DNA of 42,419 nt, taken from contig JAIOAV010000005.1 in NCBI GenBank assembly GCA_019873665.1, positions 64,001 through 106,419 of the forward strand. Reading direction: 5' to 3'. Shown piece after piece: positions 9,408 through 16,752 of this stretch. A model generated the notes under the pieces. That model made no database searches. It was given only the letters and a program-made list of their open reading frames with translations, and was not told where the DNA came from. The stretch comes from Chloroflexota bacterium (GTDB lineage: Bacteria; Chloroflexota; Anaerolineae; JAAYEA01). The stretch's first letter is position 1; each line of letters begins with the position of its first letter. A program made the translations under genes and the position numbers.

Positions 9408-9436
9408 ATTATATATTGGACGCATGCGACGGGCAA
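9408..9436 (-). promoter_or_regulatory. Sigma-70-type promoter for the minus-strand gene series
   Basis: On the minus strand TTGCCC (9436-9431), a 17-base spacer and a perfect TATAAT (9413-9408). It drives leftwards into the GT2 gene. The expected transcript start near 9400 leaves a leader of roughly 35 bases with GGGAG at 9378-9374 before the TTG start. It is divergent from the two plus-strand promoters 60-130 bases away. Confidence 0.65.
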
Positions 9437-9493
9437 TATGATTCCACAGGTAGATCGGCCAGAGCTTGACCGTCAAGCGACAAGTGGCTTCTT

Positions 9494-9522
9494 TTGTCAG
9501 ACGATATGACCTATGCTATAAT
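9494..9522 (+). promoter_or_regulatory. Sigma-70-type promoter P1 upstream of the response regulator
   Basis: TTGTCA at 9494-9499, a 17-base spacer and a perfect TATAAT at 9517-9522, with a TG extended -10 at 9514-9515. This is one of the best promoter matches in the window. A transcript from here would carry a leader of about 215 bases before the response regulator. Confidence 0.7.
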
Positions 9523-9540
9523 GTACGACATGCAAATGCC

Positions 9541-9569
9541 TTGCGTTTCCGAGCAAAGGGTGGTATACT
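9541..9569 (+). promoter_or_regulatory. Second promoter P2 upstream of the response regulator
   Basis: TTGCGT at 9541-9546, a 17-base spacer, and TATACT at 9564-9569. It lies 47 bases downstream of P1 in the same orientation, so the regulator gene may be read from two start sites. The match is good but less perfect than P1. Confidence 0.5.
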
Positions 9570-9743
9570 TGCTGTCTGAAAATCACTGTTGCCCCTTGAT
9601 CGTAAACTTGGATGATTCGTTCTGCCTCTTGATCCCCATAGAAGAGGCCAAGCCCCACCTGTAAACTGTCGTTCATCCTCAACGAAAAGCACGAATGACT
9701 GGGAACAAAGGCAGGCCTGAGCCAGAGCAGATAGGGAGAGCTT
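9570..9743 (+). promoter_or_regulatory. Untranslated leader with hairpin potential
   Basis: This is the gene-free space before the response regulator; with the promoters, 9,410-9,743 is the only intergenic region near 330 bases on this side. It holds a perfect 7-bp stem GCCTCTT (9624-9630)/AAGAGGC (9642-9648) with an 11-base loop, and an outer pair ATTCGT (9615-9620)/ACGAAT (9691-9696) that could enclose it. No known riboswitch consensus was recognised. The ribosome site AGGGAGAG lies just before the ATG at 9744. Confidence 0.4.
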
Positions 9744-10430
9744 ATGCGTGTCCTGGTAGTAGATGACGATCCGCCCAGTGTCAAGATGATCGCTTTTCTA
9801 CTAAAAGAAGAGGGGTTCACTGTCGAAACAGCCGACAACGGCCGCGCCGCCCTCGAGATCATCGAACGGCAGGCGCCGGACCTGCTTATTCTCGACGTGA
9901 TGATGCCCCATGTGGACGGGCTGGAGGTGACCCGCCGTGTCCGACAGCGCCTGGATATCCCGATCATTATCCTGTCCGCCAAGGGAGAGACATCGGACAA
10001 GGTGCTCGGGCTAGAGCTTGGCGCTGATGACTATCTGGCCAAGCCATTCGAGCCGTCGGAGTTGATCGCCCGCGTGCGGGCGGTGCTGCGTCGCACCGAG
10101 GTTTTTCCTGTGGATGATTCGCACACCAAGCTGGCCGCCGGCGGCATCCGCCTCGATCCGGTGGGAAATAACGTCATCATGGAAAACGGCCAGGTGATCG
10201 AGCTCACGCCGATCGAGTTCAAGCTCCTGCATTGTCTGATGCGCAACGCAGGCCGTGTGCTGAGCCATGATATGTTGCTCAGCACCGTATGGGGATATGA
10301 TTACGAAGGATACAGCAACCAGGTCGCGGTCTACATTCGACGCCTTCGCGCCAAACTGGAGAAAGATCCTACGAATCCGCAACATCTGATCACGGTGCGA
10401 GGATCTGGATACAAGTTTCAGGTGGATTGA
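9744..10430 (+). CDS. OmpR/PhoB-family response regulator
   Basis: A 228-residue cytoplasmic two-component regulator. The receiver domain (1-120) has the acidic pair D7/D8, the phospho-acceptor D51 in L-L-I-L-D-V-M-M-P, the switch Ser in I-I-I-L-S-A-K, and the conserved Lys in Y-L-A-K-P-F. The winged-helix DNA-binding domain (about 130-228) ends with the typical V-A-V-Y-I-R-R-L-R-A-K-L-E and T-V-R-G-S-G-Y-K-F blocks. The start is fixed by AGGGAGAG upstream. No kinase gene is adjacent; the nearest histidine kinase (18292-21105) lies on the same strand after three exported-protein genes and is the likely partner. Its targets are unknown; autoregulation from the two promoters upstream is plausible. 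Confidence 0.95.
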   Translation: MRVLVVDDDPPSVKMIAFLLKEEGFTVETADNGRAALEIIERQAPDLLILDVMMPHVDGLEVTRRVRQRLDIPIIILSAKGETSDKVLGLELGADDYLAKPFEPSELIARVRAVLRRTEVFPVDDSHTKLAAGGIRLDPVGNNVIMENGQVIELTPIEFKLLHCLMRNAGRVLSHDMLLSTVWGYDYEGYSNQVAVYIRRLRAKLEKDPTNPQHLITVRGSGYKFQVD

Positions 10431-10484
10431 GGCCGCCCTGACAGAACACATCTCTGCCCCAGCGAGAAACCCCGAGAGGACAAG

Positions 10485-13400
10485 ATGATGGTCGCAGAAA
10501 AAAGCCGGCCACTGTCACAGAACAGATCGCACCGTGCGCCCCGTTTTCTTATCAGCATGTTGGCATTCGCCTGCTTGTTTGCCGTATCTGGCGCATTGGC
10601 TTTGGAGCAGCCGATATGGAGCAACTTCCAGCCGCCAACCTGGGTGCGAACGAACCTGGTTACCTGTCAGGTGCAGGTGGACTATGCTGCCGGCCTCGAT
10701 GATATCGCCGAATACCGCTATACCACCACCGGCAACATCGCTGTGGCACCCTGGATCACAACGAACCTGGATGTCAGCGGCACGTTACCGACGACCAAAA
10801 CAGTCCGCGTCACTGATCTCAACCTGCCGGACTCGATTGACGATAACCTCATTCAGTTTCGCATCAAGACGCTAGGGGGGCCCTTTGCGGAAAGCCCCAC
10901 GTATACGGTTCTCGTAGATAGCACGCCACCGCAGAACCCCAGCCAGGTCTCTAGCTCCAGCCACACCATCAGCCGCTGGTCTAGCGACAGGACAATAGAT
11001 ATGCAGTGGTCGGGCGCCAGCGATGCCACCAGCGGCCTTTTCGGCTATAGCTATGTGTGGGACACCTCAGCCTCTACCCTGCCCCCCGAGATCTCCAACA
11101 CAACAGGCAACCAGGCGACAAGCCAGCCGCTGGCAGATGGCAACTCTTACTGGTTCCACATCCGCACACGGGATCAGGCGCGCAACTGGTCGCCCGACGC
11201 AGTCCATCGCGGTCCTTACTATATTGACGCCACGCCGCCGACGAATCCCACATCCCTATCAAGCCCTTCGCACCAAGTCGGCACATGGTCGAAGGATAAC
11301 ACGATTGAGGTAACTTGGAATGCCGGCGCAGACGCGCTTAGCGGCGTGGGCGGATACTCGATTGTCTGGAACAACCAAAGCGACACGTTGCCCGATACCG
11401 TGACGGAAACGCTAGCACTGAGCAACGTTAGCCCTGCCATGCCGGATAGCGCCGAAATCTGGTTTCACCTGCGCACCGCGGACCGTGCGGGAAACTGGAC
11501 ATCCGGCGCCTTGCACCTCGGCCCGTTCCGTGTGGATGCAACGCCGCCCCAGAACCCGACGCTACACAGCAGCGTGCCGCCCAACACCTGGACCAACCAG
11601 CGCACAATCGCTGTCAGCTGGGAAGGGGCGAGCGATAGTGGCAGCGGCGTAGCCGGATACTCCTACCAATGGGATAAGCAACCTGCGACCATACCTCCGG
11701 AGACCATCCGGACCACGGGCACAGAGTCCACCAGCCCCCAACTCTCCCATAACGAGCAATGGTATTTTCACCTGCGCACTGCAGATCACAGCGGGAACTG
11801 GAGCGCGGCGGTTCACCTCGGCCCCTTCCTGATCGACTTGCAGCCGCCGACCTCGCCCTCGATCTTTACCACGATTCCGCAGGGTTGGACCAGGGTGGAC
11901 AATTTTACGGTGCAGTGGGAGCTTAACCCCATTGACACCTCCGGTATTGGCGGCGCCTTTCTCAAGCTGGACACGCCGCCGGTAAGCAACACCGACTATT
12001 ACACCTACGCGTTAGGCGAAGATATTCACGCCATCACCAATATCTCTGTGGGCAACGACGGCCTGCACAACGTCTATGTCTGGCTGCAAGACCGCGCCGG
12101 TAATAGCGACTATCGCACTGCCGCGACCGTGCCAGTGGACAAGGCGTTGCGTCTGGATACTGTAGCCCCGGCCAGCACGTATCGGTTGAGCCGCTCGCCG
12201 GATTGCGCGTCCGGTGGCTGGTACACCGCGACGGTAACCGTTAACTTGACGGCGAGCGACCCTGTGCCCGCCGGAGTCAACGCCGTGTCCGGTGTGTCTG
12301 TCATCTCGTACACCATAGACGGCGGGCCGGTCACCACGCTTTCCGAGACCGGTTTTGCCGTGAGCGGCGAAGGGGAGCACGTGGTGCGTTATTGGGCGGT
12401 GGACAACGCCCGCAACCGCGAGATCACGCAGACCATCTCCCCACGCATCAAAATTGACCTGCATCCCCCCGTGTCGGGCGTCTCACAGATCTCGCCGGTG
12501 GGCGGAGAGCCTGGTGCGGCCGGCTGGTTCAAGACACCGGCGCAGGTGGTGTTGGCGGCCACAGACTCGGCCTCGGGTGTCGCGTCCATCTGGTATCGCT
12601 ATCGCAACGGCGACGGCCCCTGGTCATCGTGGGCACAGGGGACCAGTTTTATATTGGATGCGGAAGGGCGCTACAGCATTCAGCACTATGCGGTGGACGT
12701 GGCCTGCCGCCGCGAGTCGCCACGCGACATGGAAGGGAGCGTGGATATTGACCTCTCCGCTCCCGTTACCACATACAGCGTAGACGGCACGGCGGGTCGC
12801 AACGGCTGGTATGTCTCTTCGCCCATCTATATTACGCTCGTGCCTACCGATACAACCTCCGGGGTGCAAGAGACCAAGTATCGTCTCAGCGGCGAGACCA
12901 CTTGGCGCACCTGGACTGGCACGCCGATCCTTCTCTCTGGCGAAGGGCTGCGCACGATCGAGTACTATTCGGTGGATCGCGCCGGGAACCGCGAAGAGAC
13001 GCGCCAGGCTCAGATCGGCATTGACATCACCGCGCCCCCTCTCCCCGGGCTGCCGCAGGTATCCCCTGTCGGCTGGACGAACCGCAACGATTTTACCCTA
13101 TCGTGGACGAATCCCTTTGACACATCAGGGGTCGCCGGCGCATACTACAAGCTGGACGACGAGCCGCTGTCAGGAAGCGACTATACTGGTCTTTGCACCG
13201 CAACCCATGTCATCACGCATTGCCTCGGCATCCAGGTGCCGGAAGGGCGACATGGTGTCTATGTCTGGCTGGTGGACATCGCCGGAAACGCCGATTATAC
13301 CACCCGCAAATACCGGCCAAACCTGATGTCCTATGACAGGGTGGCTCCGCGAACACAGATCACAGTGACAGGCGTGCAATCCGGCATATGGTACCGTTCA

Positions 13401-15104
13401 CCAGTAACCATGACCTTTACGGCCACCGACCCGATACCACCCGGTGTGAATGAGGTTTCTGGTGTGCGGGTGATCTCCTATTCCGTTGGCTGCGGCACTG
13501 TTTGGCAGGCCGGAAATCAGGTAGTTGTTAGCACCGAAGGGCGTACCACCGTCTGCTACCGGGCAACCGACTATGCCGGAAATGTTGAGGAGATACACGG
13601 CAAGACGGTGATCATTGACCGCAATCCGCCCCTGCCGCCGAGCACAGTTGGCGTCGCGCCTTCTGACTGGACAGCCACCAATCTCTTCACCATCTCCTGG
13701 CAGCAGGCGCCAGATGCGGCAGGCGCATACTATGCCTTCGCGCTGCCGCTTTCCGCGGCGGATGGCATGCTCGTGCCTGGCTCGACCACCTGCTTTGGCA
13801 CCTGCTCCGCCGAGATCACCGTACCAGCCGAAGGGAGCTGGGATCTATACTTCTGGTTCGAAGATGCCGCTGGGAATAACGGGTGGAATGCCCCCTATTA
13901 TCGCGCTGATGCGTTCCGCCACGACATTACCCCGCCCATCACCATGCTTACCATGAACGGCCTCATGGGGCGTGAAGGATGGTATACATCTCCAGTGCAG
14001 GTCACGTTAACGGCGGAGGATGTGTTATCCGGCGTCGCCCAGACGAGCTATCGGCTGCGCACGCCGGATATGATCTGGCAACCATGGACCACCTACGCCG
14101 GCCCTGTGACGCTATCGCAGAACGGCGCAACCACCATCCGTTACCGATCGGTGGACGAGGCCGGCAATCAGGAGACCTATCAAGAGGCGCAGCTCAAGAT
14201 CGACACCCGTCCGCCGATAGTGGATGTCGCGCCGCTGCCCGCAGAGACTGACGCGCCCACGCCGAATGTAAACTTCCCTGTCGCCTGGAGCGGCAGCGAC
14301 CCCGCCCCCGGCTCTGGGCTCTACGCCTTTGGCGTGCAGAGCAAGGATGGCGTCAAGGGTGAGTGGGTTACCTGGCAACAGGGCACATCGGAGACGAGTG
14401 CGGCATTTGCCGCGCAACCCGGCCATGTCTATCACTTTCGCGCCCGGGCGAGCGACATCGCCGGCAACGTCAGCGGTTGGTCTGGCTCGACGGTGGCGGG
14501 AAGCACGCGCACGTATGTCCAGTCAGTGGTGAACGGCGGCTTTGGCACAGCCGGCTTTGCGGGCTGGCAGGCCGGCGGTGAACTATGGGCGCGTCAGGTT
14601 ATGGCCACTTCTCATCAGAACACCCAGGAGCTGATGGCGCTACTCGGCAGGCCTGAGTTAGGTGGCGGTCACACGGCGAATATCCCCATTGGCGCGGGCG
14701 TCATCGAGCAGGAAATCACCATCCCACCATTGGACGACTATCGCGATCCCTCTCTCTCTTTCTGGTACCGGGTTATATCGTATGATGTCGTCTATGGCAG
14801 CGACCAGCGGCTCTTTGACTCGCTCGATGTCTATATCATCAGAGCGGGGCAGGAGCCAATTCGCATCCTGCGCGATGGCAATCTGGGCCCGCGCGCCGAC
14901 GGGTACGATACAGGATGGAAATTGGCGACGGTGTCGTTGGCCCCCTATGCCGGCCAAACGATCCGCCTCCGTTTCGAGAACAGCAACCGCAACGACAACT
15001 ACTATAACACATGGTCGTATGTGGATCAGGTGCGTGTTACCGGCCAATTGCAGGAGCACAGGTCATACCAGGTCGAGCTGCCGCTGATCAGCAGAGCGCC
15101 CTGA
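10485..15104 (+). CDS. Large exported multi-repeat (FnIII/OmpL47-like) surface protein
   Basis: A 1,539-residue protein. An N-terminal signal segment (basic start, then F-L-I-S-M-L-A-F-A-C-L-F-A-V-S-G-A-L-A) precedes a long tandem beta-sandwich array. Three similar modules run over residues 147-452 (T-P-P start, W-x-G-A-S-D, S-G-x-x-G-Y-S, F-H-x-R-T-x-D, G-N-W-S). Then two other module types alternate: a type with W-T-x-x-N-x-F-T-x-x-W and V-Y-V-W-L-x-D-x-A-G-N (three copies), and an OmpL47-like type with G-W-Y-x-S-P-V-x-V-T-L-x-A-x-D...G-x-x-x-I-x-Y-x-S-V-D-x-A-G-N-x-E (five copies). One further Fn3-like unit and a C-terminal jelly-roll-like domain follow. It ends V-E-L-P-L-I-S-R-A-P with no LPXTG motif or membrane helix. 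Probably an adhesin or extracellular scaffold; no catalytic motif was seen. Confidence 0.85.
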   Translation: MMVAEKSRPLSQNRSHRAPRFLISMLAFACLFAVSGALALEQPIWSNFQPPTWVRTNLVTCQVQVDYAAGLDDIAEYRYTTTGNIAVAPWITTNLDVSGTLPTTKTVRVTDLNLPDSIDDNLIQFRIKTLGGPFAESPTYTVLVDSTPPQNPSQVSSSSHTISRWSSDRTIDMQWSGASDATSGLFGYSYVWDTSASTLPPEISNTTGNQATSQPLADGNSYWFHIRTRDQARNWSPDAVHRGPYYIDATPPTNPTSLSSPSHQVGTWSKDNTIEVTWNAGADALSGVGGYSIVWNNQSDTLPDTVTETLALSNVSPAMPDSAEIWFHLRTADRAGNWTSGALHLGPFRVDATPPQNPTLHSSVPPNTWTNQRTIAVSWEGASDSGSGVAGYSYQWDKQPATIPPETIRTTGTESTSPQLSHNEQWYFHLRTADHSGNWSAAVHLGPFLIDLQPPTSPSIFTTIPQGWTRVDNFTVQWELNPIDTSGIGGAFLKLDTPPVSNTDYYTYALGEDIHAITNISVGNDGLHNVYVWLQDRAGNSDYRTAATVPVDKALRLDTVAPASTYRLSRSPDCASGGWYTATVTVNLTASDPVPAGVNAVSGVSVISYTIDGGPVTTLSETGFAVSGEGEHVVRYWAVDNARNREITQTISPRIKIDLHPPVSGVSQISPVGGEPGAAGWFKTPAQVVLAATDSASGVASIWYRYRNGDGPWSSWAQGTSFILDAEGRYSIQHYAVDVACRRESPRDMEGSVDIDLSAPVTTYSVDGTAGRNGWYVSSPIYITLVPTDTTSGVQETKYRLSGETTWRTWTGTPILLSGEGLRTIEYYSVDRAGNREETRQAQIGIDITAPPLPGLPQVSPVGWTNRNDFTLSWTNPFDTSGVAGAYYKLDDEPLSGSDYTGLCTATHVITHCLGIQVPEGRHGVYVWLVDIAGNADYTTRKYRPNLMSYDRVAPRTQITVTGVQSGIWYRSPVTMTFTATDPIPPGVNEVSGVRVISYSVGCGTVWQAGNQVVVSTEGRTTVCYRATDYAGNVEEIHGKTVIIDRNPPLPPSTVGVAPSDWTATNLFTISWQQAPDAAGAYYAFALPLSAADGMLVPGSTTCFGTCSAEITVPAEGSWDLYFWFEDAAGNNGWNAPYYRADAFRHDITPPITMLTMNGLMGREGWYTSPVQVTLTAEDVLSGVAQTSYRLRTPDMIWQPWTTYAGPVTLSQNGATTIRYRSVDEAGNQETYQEAQLKIDTRPPIVDVAPLPAETDAPTPNVNFPVAWSGSDPAPGSGLYAFGVQSKDGVKGEWVTWQQGTSETSAAFAAQPGHVYHFRARASDIAGNVSGWSGSTVAGSTRTYVQSVVNGGFGTAGFAGWQAGGELWARQVMATSHQNTQELMALLGRPELGGGHTANIPIGAGVIEQEITIPPLDDYRDPSLSFWYRVISYDVVYGSDQRLFDSLDVYIIRAGQEPIRILRDGNLGPRADGYDTGWKLATVSLAPYAGQTIRLRFENSNRNDNYYNTWSYVDQVRVTGQLQEHRSYQVELPLISRAP
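10923..11840 (+). repeat. Three tandem coding repeats of 309, 309 and 300 bp
   Basis: Within the large surface protein, units at 10923-11231, 11232-11540 and 11541-11840 encode modules of 103, 103 and 100 residues. Each begins at T-P-P and contains W-x-x-x-x-T-I, S-G-V/L-x-G-Y-S, and H-x-R-T-x-D-x-x-x-N-W. The near-equal lengths point to internal tandem duplication, now diverged at the DNA level. Confidence 0.75.
11841..14216 (+). repeat. Alternating array of two further coding repeat types
   Basis: The order read from the protein is B-C-C-C-B-C-B-C. Type B carries W-T/x-x-x-N-x-F-T-x-x-W and Y-x-W-x-x-D-x-A-G-N; type C (OmpL47-like) carries G-W-Y/F, V-T-L-T-A-x-D, S-G-V and Y-x-x-x-D-x-A-G-N-x-E. 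Some B and C modules contain extra cysteines (for example the pairs around 13190-13220 and 13790-13805), possibly disulphides. Confidence 0.65.
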
Positions 15105-15147
15105 TTGGGTCGCCCAGCGCTGATATGGCCTAGACGAGGATCAAGAC

Positions 15148-16743
15148 ATGAGCAGTGAATCAAGCGACCGTCCGGACGGCAAGCCAACGTCCGCCAACGA
15201 AACGAAAACACCGAGACCGAGTGGCGAGATCAAGCCGACGGACAGCGCCATCATCAGCGCCGCCGATGCGCTGTACGAACAGGGTATGGCGCATTACCGC
15301 CGGCGGGAATGGCACAAGGCGCGCGAGGTTTTTACGCGCATCAAGCGCCTGCAGCCCGATCGGCGTGGCATTGATGCATTGCTGGACGAGATTGACATCT
15401 TTATCCGGCTGCAAGCGATGGAACCGGGCGCTCCCGCGGCGGAAGCGAGCAGCGAGGCGGCTGTGCGGCGGCAAGATGACATCACCGCGCGCAGCGCTGC
15501 GGCGACAGTTGTTAAGCCGAAAAGAGGATTCCCCTGGCGGCTCGTTATCATTATTGTTCTGGTGGGTGCTGTGGTTGCACTCTATCTGCTGACCAAAATC
15601 CCACGAGAGAACGAAGCGCAACGTCTCTTCAATCTAGGGCAGGCATATTACAACTCGGGGATTTATGACAAGTCTGTCGAATCGCTGGAGAGTTTCCTGG
15701 CGATGAGTCCCACGGCCAATGCGCGCGAGGCGGAAGCGCTCCTGGAAAAGGCACGCCCTCTGGCCGAGATCCAAAGGCACTATGCCGAGTATGAGGCCGT
15801 CGCCCGGCAGGAGAACTGGGAGGCAGCAGTAACCGAGTTGCAGCTCGTCCAGGCACGCTGTCAAAAGCTGGGATATGTCGCTGACCCCCAGATTCGCAGC
15901 CGGTGCGAGGCTACCAACACGGCCCTGCCCGCGCTCGTGCGCCGTGCTCAGCTGGCGAACCTCTTTGCCGAGGGCAGGGCACAGATAGACGCCCAGCAGT
16001 GGGCAAAGGCCGCAGACATCTTTCAGAGGCTGCGCGGCATTGACCCCACGTACCGCAGCGCGGACGTGAGCAACTACCTCTTTGTCGCCTATCTGAACTA
16101 TGGGGAGGAGCTGGTGGAGGTCGCGGGAAACGCGACCGATCAGGTGGAGCTGGCAATTGACCTATTTGAGCGAGCGGCGCAATTGCGCCCAGAGGATGCC
16201 CGCGCCGCCGACGATGCCTCCTCCGCCAAGACATATCTGGCAGCATTGCGAGCTTTCCATGCGAGTAACTGGGAAGCACTGCGTGCCTATCTGCAACGCC
16301 TCTACGAGAAGCGTTCCGACTATGCCGGCGGCAGAGCGGCGAGCCTGCTATGTAAAGCGTACCTGGAACTGGGAAACGAGGCTTACGGCAAAGGGGATAA
16401 GGAGGGAGCGTTGGGGTTCTACCGCCAGGCGTTGCAGATCAAGGAGTGTGATCATACGGAGGCGGAGGTTTTGGAGCACAAGGTGTTTGTGGAGCTGTAT
16501 CCGCCCACGGCAACAGCGACAGTAACTCCTACCGAGACGCCGACTCCGACCATCACGGACACTCCACTGCCTACTGATACCCCATCGCCAACCAGCACGC
16601 CGCAGCCAACGAATACGCCGACCCGGACGCCGGTGCCACCGACGAGCACGCCGACACCGCTACCGCCACCCACGCATACGCCGCTGCCGCCGCCGACGCC
16701 CGTGCCACCAACCAGCACACCGTTGCCCCCACCGACTCGCTAG
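15148..16743 (+). CDS. Membrane-anchored TPR protein with Pro/Thr-rich tail
   Basis: A 531-residue protein. Residues 36-90 form a TPR-like pair (A-L-Y-E-Q-G-M-A-H-Y-R-R-R-E-W-H-K-A-R). A basic K-P-K-R-G-F-P-W-R then leads into a single membrane helix at 131-150. From 156 to about 440 there are further TPR-like helices (L-F-N-L-G-Q-A-Y-Y-N-S-G-I-Y-D-K-S-V; E-L-G-N-E-A-Y-G-K-G-D-K-E-G-A-L). The last ~80 residues are almost only Pro and Thr, ending T-P-L-P-P-P-T-R. With the N-terminus inside, the TPR and tail would be outside. It starts 43 bases after the large surface-protein gene with GAGGATC as a weak ribosome site. It could be a scaffold linking surface proteins or the kinase; there is no catalytic motif. 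Confidence 0.8.
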   Translation: MSSESSDRPDGKPTSANETKTPRPSGEIKPTDSAIISAADALYEQGMAHYRRREWHKAREVFTRIKRLQPDRRGIDALLDEIDIFIRLQAMEPGAPAAEASSEAAVRRQDDITARSAAATVVKPKRGFPWRLVIIIVLVGAVVALYLLTKIPRENEAQRLFNLGQAYYNSGIYDKSVESLESFLAMSPTANAREAEALLEKARPLAEIQRHYAEYEAVARQENWEAAVTELQLVQARCQKLGYVADPQIRSRCEATNTALPALVRRAQLANLFAEGRAQIDAQQWAKAADIFQRLRGIDPTYRSADVSNYLFVAYLNYGEELVEVAGNATDQVELAIDLFERAAQLRPEDARAADDASSAKTYLAALRAFHASNWEALRAYLQRLYEKRSDYAGGRAASLLCKAYLELGNEAYGKGDKEGALGFYRQALQIKECDHTEAEVLEHKVFVELYPPTATATVTPTETPTPTITDTPLPTDTPSPTSTPQPTNTPTRTPVPPTSTPTPLPPPTHTPLPPPTPVPPTSTPLPPPTR

Positions 16744-16752
16744 GATGCACGG

